64,000 bases of DNA. It comes from Cladopsammia gracilis (lineage: Eukaryota > Cnidaria > Anthozoa > Scleractinia > Dendrophylliidae). Shown here in pieces: positions 21,890-32,574 of the stretch; position 1 is the first letter of the stretch, and each line of letters opens with the position of its first letter. The stretch covers positions 655,001 through 719,000 of the forward strand of contig JAJGOT010000201.1 of NCBI GenBank assembly GCA_022457155.1, in the 5' to 3' direction. The translations under genes were made by a program, and so were the position numbers. The notes beneath the pieces are model-generated. The model saw only the letters and a program-made list of their open reading frames with translations, had not been told where the DNA came from and did no database searches.

Positions 21890-22129
21890 CCATCAGCTGT
21901 AAACTTAGTGAGCAAATGCTTTGTTACGAACACGTTTCGTAACAGGAATTCAACGTGAATCCAACGATAACAATAATTAATTTGATGTAAACGAATATAG
22001 ACAACAATAAGCTTACAGATGTTTCGCATTTGGAGTTTTTAGTGCAACATTAAAATCGATCTAAAAGGATTTTGCAACCTAAACACGCGTTCTGATGCGT
22101 ATCTAGCTTAAAATAATAAAATTTAATTC

Positions 22130-22430
22130 GTAAGTGCTTGGCTCTTGGATAGCGTAGTGATTGAGTTTGTGGCTTAGTCGCGGACGGCCCGAGTTCGAAT
22201 CTCCATCAAGTCCTTTTTTTTTCTTTTTTTTTTCTTTTTTCGAACTGGACATTATGAAAGTGATGTACTTTTTTTTTCGTTCGTCAAAAATCCTTACGTT
22301 TAATTTAGAAAAATATATATATCGAACTGTGTCAGTGTGAAAACGTATTAAAGCTTACGGCAATATTGCGTTACGCGTTACGCGTTAGCATTTCTTCTTC
22401 TCGGGTTGGCTCTTAGGAGCCTTTGATTAG
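22130..22430 (+). repeat. tRNA-derived SINE, copy 1
   Basis: The head has an A-box-like TAGCGTAGTGATTGA and a B-box-like GAGTTCGAATCTC. It is followed by a T-rich stretch, a body (tgaaagtgatgtact...), the block gcaatattgcgttacgcgtt and ggttggctc..aggagcctttga. A second copy in inverted orientation at 62355-62600 shares the body and tail. It is probably transcribed by RNA polymerase III when active (family knowledge). Confidence 0.65.
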
Positions 22431-22537
22431 ATATAATTTTAAGCTTATGTTTCTCTGTAAAAGCACTCAAATCACTTGGGAATCAATGCTGCAATGAGTT
22501 AAAGGCGCCACGAGTTCAAGCTGTGTACAGCTTCTTG

Positions 22538-22727
22538 TTGAATATAAATTTGGTTTATTGAATATAAATTTGGTTTATTGAATATAAATTTAGTTTATTG
22601 AATAAAAAATTGGTTTATTGAATATAAATTTGGTTTATTGAATATAATTTTGGATTATTGAATAAAAATTTGGTCTATTGAATAAAAATTTGGTTGTACT
22701 GAATATTGCGACAAAACGGCAACCATA
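22538..22727 (-). repeat. Right subterminal array, outer part, and transposon end
   Basis: About eight units of the 20 bp repeat, then the terminal block ending CGGCAACCATA, the inverse of the left end. TTGTAG follows. Confidence 0.85.
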
Positions 22728-22733
22728 TTGTAG

Positions 22734-22880
22734 GAGATGCTGTCGTGACACTTCAGTAACGATGTTTTACCGGAAGTGGGAGTAGCCGGAAGTCACTAAA
22801 CAGGAAGTCTATGAACCGGAAGTGCCAATTAAAATATGCGTGCATAAATTTGCATGCAAAATCGTGACACCAAAAAAAAA
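22734..22880 (+). repeat. Dispersed repeat A, right half
   Basis: Continues repeat A (cgtgacacttcagtaacgat, ggaagtcactaaacaggaag, tgcataaatttgcatgcaaa) as in the uninterrupted copy at 25985-26145. Confidence 0.75.
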
Positions 22881-23640
22881 ATAATTGCTGCGGAACGAGC
22901 GTAGCGAGTGAGCAGCAACATAATCAGGATTTATAAGAAATATATGAGAAAAAAATATAAGCTACGAAAAATCTCGATTTGATCACTTTTTACCAGAATT
23001 CACTGCGCCACGAACACATTTTGGGCCAGAATGCACTGCGCCACGAACAATAGCCTCGCTTGCTGCTTCAAGCTGTTGGCTGCGAGATTTGTAATATTTT
23101 GGTCCAACATGTCCCAGTCGAAATCTGAACTCAAGTGTCGAAGACTACCGCGAGTTGAGCGAGGACTGTGAGGCATGGCGATAGGACCGTTGGATAGCAA
23201 AGATTTTAGAAGATTGTACGGAATAAAAGACAAATTTATTTTGAAATCACTCCGACAGCGGTCGATGTGACTGAACTGAGCTGAGCGCGTGGAGACGCGA
23301 ACTCGATACGGCTAGCTAGTAACACAACATACTCATTATCAATAATTCACCTAAATTTTCACACCTTCCTCGTGGTGAACGCGTCCTGTGCTCAACAATA
23401 TTCTACAGACATTGCAAGAACTTGATGCGTGAATTACAAAACAAAATTAGTCTTAATATCAGCTGGAGTTTTCGTCGATTCATCCCGGTTAAAGTCCGGT
23501 TACATTTGCTTTGCTTCCCCTCAAAAAACGAAAGAGAAAATTCTGTAATACAAGCAAGACGACAAAACTGCATTTTTACAACAATTAAATTTATCGCAGC
23601 AATTACTATCTTTTGGATACACTAGTAATAATAATAACAA
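22880..23640 (+). repeat. Dispersed repeat B, copy 1
   Basis: Begins AATTGCTGCGGAACGAGCG and ends in tcgcagcaatt followed by actatcttttggatac. The ends therefore form a roughly 10 bp inverted repeat. The inverted second copy is at 63334-63975. A short stretch of both copies translates to similar peptides (SPRSTR.SLRH; LQNKISL..SW.FRRFIPV), which may be a captured exon, but no intact gene is present. Confidence 0.65.
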
Positions 23641-25734
23641 GAGGCTACACTTAGCCTATACTCATGCGCATGAGACTCTAAGACGCGTTGATTGAAGTTA
23701 CCAATTTTTGTGTGCTCGCTTCGTTTAATATTTAATTTATTGATTCCCGATCAAATCCACACTCGTCTATTACTTTCCAAGTCGTGAATTATTTCTGTTA
23801 CATTTGAAAAGACTAATTGAAAAAATAGGCAGTCGAGGACATGCTGTAAAAAGAAAATTGATAATCAATATAAAGACTTAGTTTTCCTGTGTTACTAAAT
23901 CACATGCAACCGGTGTATGGGTTATTCCAGAAAAAATCCCCCCCCCCCCCCCCGACGGATGCAATATTTTTTTACCCCTCCCCCGCCTGGATTTCTCGGT
24001 CAGGCCGACCAACCCTCGCACCTTGATTTTTAACCCAGATGCCCCCTCCTGCCCGGATTGCCATTGGCTTTTTGTAGGCCCTAAATAAACAGGAGACCCG
24101 AGATTTTTTTTAAAGTTTTCAAATCTTTGGTTATTAAGCTAATTCGGAGTTCTAAAAACACGTGCGCGCGTCGGGATAAAAACAAGCATTAATAAAAAAT
24201 ACAATAGAATTCAAATTCAACTATTTTAAATAACAAAAGAAGAGAATAATCTCGGGATAAAAACGCATGCCCACTGAACCTATTCTTCAAACTCCGAACT
24301 CCATTTGTAAATAAACGTTGCGTGACGCATTCACTAAAATCTCTCCATAACTTAAAGCTGGTTCTTTAAAAAATGCTTTGATTTTGCCATCTATAATAAG
24401 TTTTTCCAGGCTTCACAGCTTCTTCAAAGTGTTCAAAGTGTTCAAAGTGTCCCAAATACACAATTTTGCTTTATGCAAATTTTGTCAAATGTAATTTGAT
24501 AGCAAGCTGTTACCACTGAATAAAAAAATATATTTTCTATAAAAGGTCGAAACTTTTGAATGAAACTCATATTTCCTTGAATGAAAATGTCTTTCCTTTG
24601 ATTAAAAGAGTCAAACACCTTTCAGAATTCAGTGATTTTCTGCTTCTGGAAGTCTTGGCGATTTATTGTATCCTAATTACTGCGTGGAATCGACTAGCGT
24701 CTGCAAAAATATAATAAACATCACAAAATAATTCAATTCAGCAACCTATTTTTATTATGCTTTCTAAAATTTCCAACTTTTTCTGTGTAATGGAATGCCA
24801 ATCTTATCCGGGAAAATGATTCGCGTAATGCTTTCGCTAATAAAAAACAGTTCTGAATGGTCAAAGGTACAGAAATTAAATGCTGGCGGCGTTTGAATCA
24901 TGAGTTCGGATAGCTCATGGTCTTCAAACAAACACATCGATTCACAGCTCGATTTTTCACTAAAACCTTTTTCCAAACCACGAAAACACCTAAAATTATC
25001 TTTGAAAACAATGCTTGGCCACATTTGGTGAAAGCTGTGCTTGGTAAAGCAGTAAAAAGAACGAGAAAGCTCCGTTTACCTTTCCCACGGATCCAAAGCG
25101 CGCACGTACTGAACAGAACTGTGTTGACAATCGAGTCGTCTAATCCGAAGCTATCAGAACTGTCTCATCGTACAGCAATCAGGTGAACTCGGCACAACTT
25201 CGCGCTTCCAAAAGTCGGACTTACTTACACAGGTGACAACATAGTGGTTACTAGTAACCTAGTAACCACAAAAAGCAATAAAGTCAGTAAAAATCGACAT
25301 TAATATGACACGCATTCCACAGTCCATAATCCACAGAAGTCCAGTCCCGAAGTCCAGTCCCGAAGTCCAAATTTTTTATTAAATCTGATGGGCTGAAGTA
25401 CGACGCTGTTTTGCCGTGTGTTTCTATTGTTCTTTCTTGAAAAAAGTCTTGAAATTACTCACCACAGGCAGCGAGGACTGCTCCGATACAGACATTGTAA
25501 AGAATCGGCAGTAAAAAAGGGAATAAATTGACAATATGCTTATCAGTGCGAGAGATCGATGTTTGGCATTTTTGCCTCGGAAGAACTCTGATTAAAAATA
25601 GCTCTTAGTTTTTTCAGAATCGCGACAAATTCGGCCTCAAGTTGTATGCTGTGTATAAAAGCAACGTTTACCTCGATGGGAGAAATACAGGACTGACTTA
25701 TACACCAATAAGACCCAATGACGGAAAATGTTTG
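23641..25734. other. 2.1 kb without a recognised gene
   Basis: AT-rich sequence with a C homopolymer at about 23938-23954 in a degenerate block. I see no coding exon I would defend and no transposon ends. Confidence 0.45.
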
Positions 25735-26150
25735 TCATGCGCATGCGTATCAAGCATTTGTCTTATATTTCAATGAACCATAAAAAAAGAAGCAATTTAT
25801 ATTTTAATAATTTAAATAAGATAAGAAGACGTCCGACATGGAGAAGAGTTACTCCTTTCATTCAGTCATTGTACCTGCAAACCACGTTACTATTGAATGT
25901 TTTATAAATGAAGGCTGTACCACAATGAAGCCAGTCATTCTTGTGGAACTAATATATACCTGACGTGAACATAACTAATGTGAGTAGGGTTGTAGGAGAC
26001 GATGTTGTGACACTTCGGTAACGATGTTTTGCCGGAAGTGAGAGTAGCCGGAAGTCACTAAACAGGAAGTGTAAAGAGCAAAGCGAACCGGAAATGCACA
26101 ATTTAAAATATGCGTGAATAAATTTGCATGCAAAATCGTGACACAAAAAA
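25735..26150 (+). repeat. Dispersed repeat A, uninterrupted copy (empty site)
   Basis: Same order of blocks as 13486-13741 plus 22734-22880 but continuous across GGGTTGTAGGAGA at about 25986-25998. It is the natural empty site for the 8,986 bp transposon. Confidence 0.8.
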
Positions 26151-26159
26151 TAAAAATAA

Positions 26160-26275
26160 AAAAAAGAAAAACGGAGGGCATTTTATAACTCATGCCGCTA
26201 CGCGCATGAGTAAAAAAAAGAAAAACAGAGCCCATTTTATAACTCATGCCGCTACGCGCATGAGTAATTACAGCC
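26160..26275 (+). repeat. Two-copy hairpin tandem repeat
   Basis: Two direct copies of a roughly 52 bp unit, each with the hairpin ACTCATGCCGCTACGCGCATGAGT-like arms and an A-rich spacer. It continues from repeat A. Confidence 0.6.
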
Positions 26276-26439
26276 AAATTTGTTGTGTCGCGATGCGCGA
26301 AATGCAAACTTCGAAGGTTTTCTGTTTTTTCTGTTCCGTCAATCATCTCAGTGGGAGGCGGGGTTAACACGGAGCGAGTTGAATCTGGTGTTATTTTAGC
26401 GCGTTGAGAGATTCCCGCAAGTTTGATTCGGAGAGTTCA

Positions 26440-26580
26440 ATAGCCTGTGACAGCCGCCTCCTCCCCTCAGAAAAAAATCGGGGAGAGAAGCGTCTGTGTA
26501 ACACCGTCTCTAATCTTGCTCCGGAATAATTTTGCATGGATTAAAATTTAGTAATTTCCGTTGACCAAAATTACAGACTC
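26440..26580 (+). repeat. Dispersed repeat C, copy 2
   Basis: Matches 19730-19860 around the cctcccctcag..aaatcggg and cgtctgtgt blocks. Confidence 0.5.
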
Positions 26581-26597
26581 TCGAATTTCAGTTCAAA

Positions 26598-26935
26598 ATG
26601 GCATCGAACGTGTCGGACCACGCAAATTTTCATCGGGTGATTGCAAGTGTTTGCGAGACTTTCAAGATTCCTTCAATCTATCCAGAACGAGAAGAATGTT
26701 TGAGTCACTATTGAAGGGAAAAGATGCATATACCTAATTCAATAAAGGTTGCTTTGGTCATTGGTAATTGGGCATTGGGATGCTATTGTTTGGCGGTCAC
26801 TCAAGCGCAGCATTGCATTGTGTTCCGTATGCCAAATGCCAAATCCCAATTACCAATGACCAACTGCCAAAGCAACCTTTATTGAATTAGGTGTATGCAA
26901 GTCTCCCTACCGTAGATTTGCATCGGGCATAATTA
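26598..26935 (+). pseudogene. Decayed RecQ-like helicase N-terminus, split by a MITE
   Basis: From ATG at 26598 the frame reads MASNVSDHANFHRVIASVCE, then FKIPSIYPEREECL. After a one-base shift it reads LLKGKDAY, the sequence that precedes the ATP-binding motif I (SLPTGSGKS) in RecQ-type helicases. Beyond the MITE (26731-26896) it resumes with VYASLPT and then degenerates. Only this fragment exists. The likely source is a RecQ-like reading frame spread by repeats in cnidarian genomes (inference). Confidence 0.55.
26731..26896. mobile_element. 166 bp foldback MITE
   Basis: The arms tacctaattcaataaaggtt and the inverted copy aacctttattgaattaggtg enclose further matching blocks (cattggtaattggg / cccaattaccaatg). 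It is inserted in the helicase fragment at the GKDAY/VYASLPT junction. Confidence 0.7.
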
Positions 26936-27232
26936 ATGAGCTCCGCCGGTGGAGGACGTTTTATCGGCTTCAAGAAGTTTGCATCGAAAAAAATTCGACG
27001 GCTAGGGACGGGGAAAACCTCCTTCATCTTCCATGGAATATTTCACGTAGTTGCTGCCAAAAACGACTCCGCCGGCGACCTGAGAAGTTCAAGCTTTTTC
27101 TGGTTTTTACATCTCCAGGGGGCATTTTCCGGTCGAACGGTCACGGTAATCGATGGTAAGATTCAACCGTCAATTCACAGTATCTGGAAAACGAATGTAC
27201 TAAAAAATTACAATGAAAAGATTCGAAGATAA
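26936..27232 (+). CDS. Hypothetical 98-aa frame of uncertain status
   Basis: Opens with a true ATG (MSSAGGGRFIGFKKFASKK...) just after the helicase fragment and contains GTGKTS, a chance or decayed P-loop-like string. No family recognised. It may be part of the same decayed repeat. Confidence 0.2.
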   Translation: MSSAGGGRFIGFKKFASKKIRRLGTGKTSFIFHGIFHVVAAKNDSAGDLRSSSFFWFLHLQGAFSGRTVTVIDGKIQPSIHSIWKTNVLKNYNEKIRR

Positions 27233-27920
27233 ATCTTAACTAGCAGGCAATCTACCATACCTATTTTCTTTCCACGGCCGACCGAATTTCTGAGCCAAAC
27301 CTTCTGAAGGTTCTTTTCTTGACAGCCGGCCTCTATTCTAGCCTTGGGCGGCGATGAAAACGTATCAGTAACGATGGAAAATAAAAGAAAACATACAAAA
27401 ACAAGATGCAATGCCTTGAATATGAACTAAATATTTGAAAGAAATGATCTTGAAGTTAATAGACGATGCAGATTCCCTGATGTAAACGTATTATTTTAGG
27501 AATCAAACTTTCTCGCCACAAAATGGATTATCGTGTTCCCAGAAATTTTAGAACGCCCGCAATGAGTCACGGTAAGTGCAGATCGGCCTTTAAGACGAGG
27601 ATGGCCTGGCCACTGACAGATTACTTGTCATTCAACCTTTGTTGAGGACACATCTCCGCCGCCGCAAGCCCGAGGTCATGTACGAGACGAAAAATGAAAT
27701 ATTTATCACTAATAAGTCCAATTCTATCCATTTATCGTTCTAAGCTACGATGGATTAAAATAAGATATTTTATGAACACAGTGTTGTATTTTATGTGATT
27801 TATTTTGTAACGTTCTGTGTTCGAATTTTATACCCGCTGGTTCGCCAGGCGAATGCCATATCAAAACAATTGAGATCATTTAAAAAAATTATTCACACCG
27901 TACCGAAGCAATTTTCAAGA
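27233..27920. other. No gene recognised
   Basis: No supported feature. A minus-strand frame with a hydrophobic start lies at 27208-27411 but lacks an ATG. Confidence 0.4.
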
Positions 27921-27924
27921 GTCT

Positions 27925-28115
27925 ATCTTTTGGACGAGGGTCGAGAGTACCGTGTCGAGGGTCGAGGGTCCATGTCGAGGGTCGAGGGTACCAAGTCGAG
28001 GGTAAATGTTTTTTATACTTTTTACTCTTTTTTTTTTCTTGTAACGTAAGGTAACTACTACGATTCTCTTCTTAGTAGAGGAAACAATATTATTAAAGTT
28101 CATTGTTCTCGTTAG
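27925..28115 (+). repeat. GTCGAGGGT minisatellite-headed dispersed repeat, copy 1
   Basis: Several tandem GTCGAGGGTC units are followed by ttttactctttttt, aacgtaaggtaactactac, and a tail ending gttcattgttctcgtt. The same sequence occurs inverted at 39880-40027. Confidence 0.65.
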
Positions 28116-28737
28116 TGGTATAATAAAGGACAGGCTAAACACGACTCCCACTCGTCGCAAAAAAGTATTTTAAAAGCCTAAAGTATAAAGCTTTCACAGT
28201 ATGACTTCAGAGAGGATCGCGCCTTTAGATCACAGTTAAGAATTTGTTCTCTTCAATGATATAAACCTTTTAATCTCGGCGGATTATCTCTCAGATTGGT
28301 AGGAGGATTCATGCTGTCCAGAGCCGTTAGAATTATTTTATTTCTTTATGTCGTTATTCGGTGCTAGCTCTATTAGCATACATTGTGGTTTCTATGAGGG
28401 TGTGAATGGGGTTAACCGACTATCGACAAAGGGCGAAAAATATTACTGACTACCGACAAAACGAGGAAAAAATTACCGACTAGCGACAAATAAATTCTAA
28501 CCGACAACCGACATGGTCCGACGTTATAGGGATGTTTGTATTCAGAAAAAAGAGCATTTTGGTTTTATTTTTAGCGCAGGAAATGTCCGGATCCTTTGGC
28601 GGGCTCTATTTCACCAGACGTAGCCACATTAATTCCAAATTTCGTCAATTATAGAATTTCCTGTCTAATATATATAGATAGGCAAGCCTAACAGCGTCGC
28701 ACTTTGAACAAGCTTAACGAAGGTGAAACTTAACTAA

Positions 28738-28857
28738 GGCCCAGTTCAAACGTCGAACTTCACGTGTGCCGAACCTAATGCAAATGAGCAAGAACAATAG
28801 ATTATGCTCATTTGCATTAGGTTCGGCACATGTGAAGTTCGACGTTTGAAATGGGCC
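28738..28857. mobile_element. 120 bp MITE nested in transposon copy 2
   Basis: At the same internal position as in copy 1, with the same TAA duplication. The MITE therefore entered the family before the two copies separated. Confidence 0.8.
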
Positions 28858-30240
28858 TAAGGTGAAAGGTTGGAAGCACAAGAATTAAGATTAACGACCG
28901 GGCTATTTTCAATTTTAGCAATTCTCAAAAACAGTAAGCTTATTACCCGACCGTCTGCACAGTACATTTAGACCGTACAAAAGTTCACAAAAACAACTTT
29001 TCTCTGTCTGTACTGATAACTAGTGCGACTACTTTCCGAATAAAATACAGTTTTTGCTTGTCAAAAATTGCCGGAGAAACTGATTTGGAAATCACAATTG
29101 CAAAAATACACAAACATAAGCCGTCTTATTTTCATAAGGCGACGCGAGTGCATGAAGACAGAAAATCTAAGTCTTGTTTTGTTTACATAAAATCGCTTTT
29201 TAATCTATGTAATGAATGAACAAAGACATAAAAACGGACAACACAATCTTCTTTCGAAAAAATTTATTCAAATCTCCATTGATTTATGTTTAAAAGCAAA
29301 CACGTACCATTTATAGTGCATCAAGGCAGAGCTGTCCTCTATGAAATTCAAGATAACAACACGACTTAAACTTAAGAGAACACAAAGGAAAAGTCAATCA
29401 AAAATTGATATTAACATAAATTACCATAGAAAATTTGATTTATTTTACCTTTAAAGCACTGGACTGCTTGGAAATTCGTTAAAACTTCTTCAGTTCTGAA
29501 ATCCGTAATAAAAACAAGGCATCTCCCCGCATTGCTCCTGCATTGATAATATGAAGTTCCTCGAAGCAAGATTTTATCCCTGAAAGCTCTTCTTTTTCCA
29601 CTAAAGCGGCTTCTGAGTATCCCTTAATTAGTATCCCTGTCTTGAGTAGCAAACCGCGAAAAACTGCAGGGAAATAACGACTTTAATTCTCCATTAAACA
29701 CAACAACACAACAATCCAACTAAAGTGTTTACCCAGCTCACGCCGCGCGAAAAACAAAGCTAAGATCGCGGATGTTGTTCCAACACGGCGGGCGGACGGG
29801 CACACACGCGCCCGCGAAACATTCCGCTAGCCATGACCATGAAAAATGCGGGCAATAGATTCTATGAGTATGGGGCTGCGCAGCCTTGCCTTCGGCCCGG
29901 CGACTGCTCCGCTACAAATTACTTTAAAGCCCCGGGATCCTCCATTTCGGAGAGCAGCGGCGGGCTCATTTCTAGAACAGCGGCTCGTAAGCTAGCCGAC
30001 GAGACGCCCTGCTGTTGTGTCATGATTCTCAGATAATTTTGCCTAAACTTTTGCCTGCATTTGAGACGTCAATATAAAGTCGTATTGACGTCTCAAAAGT
30101 CAGCCTGTGATTGGTTGAAAACTTCCCGCGGCAATTTAATGGGTCCTTCCCTAGAAAAGAAAAGCTTCAAATTATCTTCAAAGTAAGGGCCAAATGTTAA
30201 TTACTTTGTCAATTTGGTAGATAAAACAACACTGTATTCA

Positions 30241-30621
30241 ATGAAACGGTCCTTTCTATTGAAAGTTAACGGTGAGATGGGTTTTAAATATCTTTTTGTT
30301 TGTTTGAACAGTTTGTTTACCTCAAACTGTGTTTTGTGCGCGCTAATCACGCCACAACGCGTTGTTAGCAAACAATTTGTGGACGAAGGGGATGTTACTG
30401 AGGTGTTTGAGGATCACAGGGAAATACAAATTGATGAGTATGAGACAGATTCGGATGACGAGGAATCAGACTTTGAAGAACATTCAGAGCTTGTCAACAG
30501 AGCGTATGTTACACGATCCGGCAGGGCTGTTCGTGCATTTGTTTGTGCGTCTCGACATGTGACGGTAAGAGGTAATAATAATTGTAAAATCATTAAAGAT
30601 CCATTAAACGGTGCAGATTGA
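30241..30621 (+). CDS. Hypothetical 126-aa acidic reading frame in transposon copy 2
   Basis: Residue-for-residue the same as the frame at 6316-6696. No known domain. Confidence 0.25.
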   Translation: MKRSFLLKVNGEMGFKYLFVCLNSLFTSNCVLCALITPQRVVSKQFVDEGDVTEVFEDHREIQIDEYETDSDDEESDFEEHSELVNRAYVTRSGRAVRAFVCASRHVTVRGNNNCKIIKDPLNGAD

Positions 30622-31371
30622 TACGCATGGCAGCGAAATGTTTGGCAAAAAAAAACAAAGAAACCCCACAGTAAAGCCACGAGAGCCGTTGAATAATAAG
30701 TGTAATAAGTGTTTGTGGACGTCTTGGGAAAAAAAAAAGACTTCCGTAGCTAACAAAATTACGTATCCCAAAGGCCAAAGTGGGCATTTCACTCTTGTCA
30801 AATTTACCTCTCTTGATTTACTTCGATGCCCTGTAATCGACAGGAAAACAAATTCACATCTAGAATAAAAGCTTTGGTGATTTTATCGGTATACTAGATT
30901 TGCAAATAAAAGTGGGGTAGACGATCACGTTGCTAAAAAACAAAGTTAACTAGGTTTAAGTGCAATCAAATAATGAATTATTACAAGTTTTACACTTTGT
31001 CTAGAGTTTAAAGTCTTAAAACTGCGCAAATTACATAGTAAATGTGAATAATTAACTTGCATGAGCTTGCATTTTTAATTATTAACTGAGATTTACCGAC
31101 AACTGACAAAGGTCGAAAATTTTAACCGACAACCGACAAAGTAATGAAATTTTAACCGACAACCGACATGTGGACCCCCCCATTCAGACCCTCTTCTATG
31201 GCTCACTTTTGTTGCAAGGTAAATACTCATCGGCTAAAGCTAATATTTTTTAAGACAACTGCGATGAAGTAGCCTGTTCCTAAGAGGCGTTGGTAAGCCG
31301 AGGCATTTTTCTTAAGCCGCGGGAAGCTTGAGACGAGCCAAACATGAGAAAACCCGGGAAGGAGAGAAAAA

Positions 31372-31559
31372 ATGGAATTTCTGGCGTTTGAGTGGATACG
31401 AATTAGCCGGAAATGAAATATTTCTGCGGCACGAGAACAGTGGGGACTGGGACTAGCCCAGTGGAATGAGCACGTGCATAAGGGAGGGCTATATAAGGGA
31501 TGAATATCACGTGGGATATCATTCTAAGCCGACACCTCAGTTTAGCTACCGTTATTTTT
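31372..31559 (+). promoter_or_regulatory. Split direct repeat A1 with TATA box
   Basis: 188 bp matching 37852-38039. It contains CTATATAAGGG at about 31489-31499, a good TATA box, 5' of the coding region. This is the expected promoter of the retrotransposon. Confidence 0.65.
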
Positions 31560-31625
31560 TTAGCTATTTTGAAAAAAATAGCTCATTAGCAGGCACAAAG
31601 GTTGGTTTGTGATGTTTGTTTGTTA

Positions 31626-31710
31626 GTATGTATGTATGTATGTATGTATGTATGTATGTATGTATGTATGTATGTATGTATGTATGTATGTATGTATGTA
31701 TGTATGTATG
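31626..31710. repeat. (TATG)n microsatellite
   Basis: About twenty tandem TATG units just downstream of A1. Confidence 0.95.
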
Positions 31711-32214
31711 GATGGATGTATGTCTTGGGTTATGTCACACCAATCAGATTGTCTCTAGTATGTACACCGTGTACTATGTCAGCCAATCAAATTCTCGCTT
31801 CTAAAATGGTATTACTGAAGGTCAGAGAAGGGCACTTGGCATGAATTGAAAATCAGCCATCTTGGATGTTCGCGATTGTTGCCTCAAACACTAAAAGTGT
31901 AACGTTTTGAAGATTTGTTGGTTGGGAATTGTGCAGTAATCCCGACTGGCTTGCTAACATGGCAATATCAAGGGCATTTATTCGGAAATACTGCCTAAAA
32001 TGTGCTCTATGCATGAATTGTACAATTAATGGTCTGCGAGGGATGAGACGTCCAAAAAATGTGGACTGCGGTTACGTTTATAGGTGAGCTTGTACTGAAA
32101 TAAGAAAGTATAGCTTTATTGCAAAAACGGCAAGCGGATTTCAAATAATGTGATGTGGTTTATGAATTGGATGTTTCAAACCTGGGTTTCAAGCGATTAC
32201 TATTTGAAATGGTA

Positions 32215-32535
32215 TCTTCTTTGTCAGTCACGTTGTCTGCCCGTGAAAATGTTGAACTTTGTCCTTATAGAAACTTGTCCGGGATGCATGGGGTTCAACA
32301 GAGAAAACTTAATGCAATCCTGAATATACAATTTACAGTATTTAAAACGTTTATCTTTCTGTGAATTAATGTGAGCAGATGTGTAGGTTATTAATTGTAT
32401 GCCCCAAGCGATTACTACAAGCGAGTAGCGACTGTATTTTGTATGAGCAGTCACGTTGTGTGCACGTGCAAATGTTGAACTTTGTCCTTGTAGAAACTGG
32501 TACGTGATGGAATTCAACATGTTTTCGAGAAAACG
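32215..32535 (+). repeat. Two-copy direct repeat of about 220 bp
   Basis: The block cagtcacgttgt...aaatgttgaactttgtcctt..tagaaact recurs at about 32226 and 32446. Confidence 0.6.
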
Positions 32536-32574
32536 TTAATTCTTATGGTGCGTTAAAAAACGCCTGTTCAAAAA

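Larger units (their letters stand above)
21380..22537. mobile_element. 1.16 kb insertion inside the right subterminal array
   Basis: The 20 bp array stops abruptly at 21379 and resumes at 22538. The insert begins actcgtggcgaagc and ends in a block that contains the inverted cgccacgagtt. It carries a (CACT)n microsatellite (21850-21889) and a SINE-like sequence (22130-22430). No protein is visible, and the exact target duplication is obscured by the repeat array. Confidence 0.6.
13742..22727. mobile_element. 8,986 bp DNA transposon, IS3EU-like, with transposase and CUE-HECT genes
   Basis: The ends TATGGTTGCCGTTTTGTTGC and GCGACAAAACGGCAACCATA are inverted copies. The element is flanked by the 6 bp duplication TTGTAG, and an empty site exists at about 25984-26000. 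Inside each end lies an array of AT-rich 20 bp repeats, then a shared 70 bp leader with a start codon pointing inward. Left gene (plus): rve-type transposase. Right gene (minus): five-exon CUE-HECT protein. A 6 bp duplication, TAY...RTA ends and an IS3/rve transposase are, as I recall, the hallmarks of the IS3EU superfamily. Polintons and Ginger have different duplications and ends. A second insertion (21380-22537) interrupts the right array. Both genes carry one disabling lesion. Confidence 0.85.
28396..31193. mobile_element. 2,798 bp DNA transposon, copy 2 (6 bp target duplication TTCTAT)
   Basis: Same length and ends as 4471-7268 and, wherever compared, the same sequence. It is flanked by TTCTAT at 28390-28395 and 31194-31199. 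The different flanking duplication shows a separate insertion event rather than a segmental duplication, and the near-identity points to recent movement. Confidence 0.85.

Noticed and set aside
13742..22727. Polinton/Maverick virus-like element.
   Set aside because: It has an rve transposase but no polymerase B, ATPase or capsid genes, and it is half the usual size. Its 6 bp duplication and TAT...ATA ends agree with IS3EU.
24764..25186. Overlapping open frames at 24764-25186.
   Set aside because: No recognisable motif, no splice partner and no repeat match. Likely chance.
27208..27411. Minus-strand frame with a signal-peptide-like start.
   Set aside because: It begins at TTG with no ATG available, and no second exon was found.
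28396..31193. Assembly duplication of 4471-7268.
   Set aside because: The flanking 6 bp duplications and outer sequences differ, which fits independent insertion.
31602..31844. Open frames of repeated MYVC residues.
   Set aside because: Translation of a (TATG)n microsatellite.
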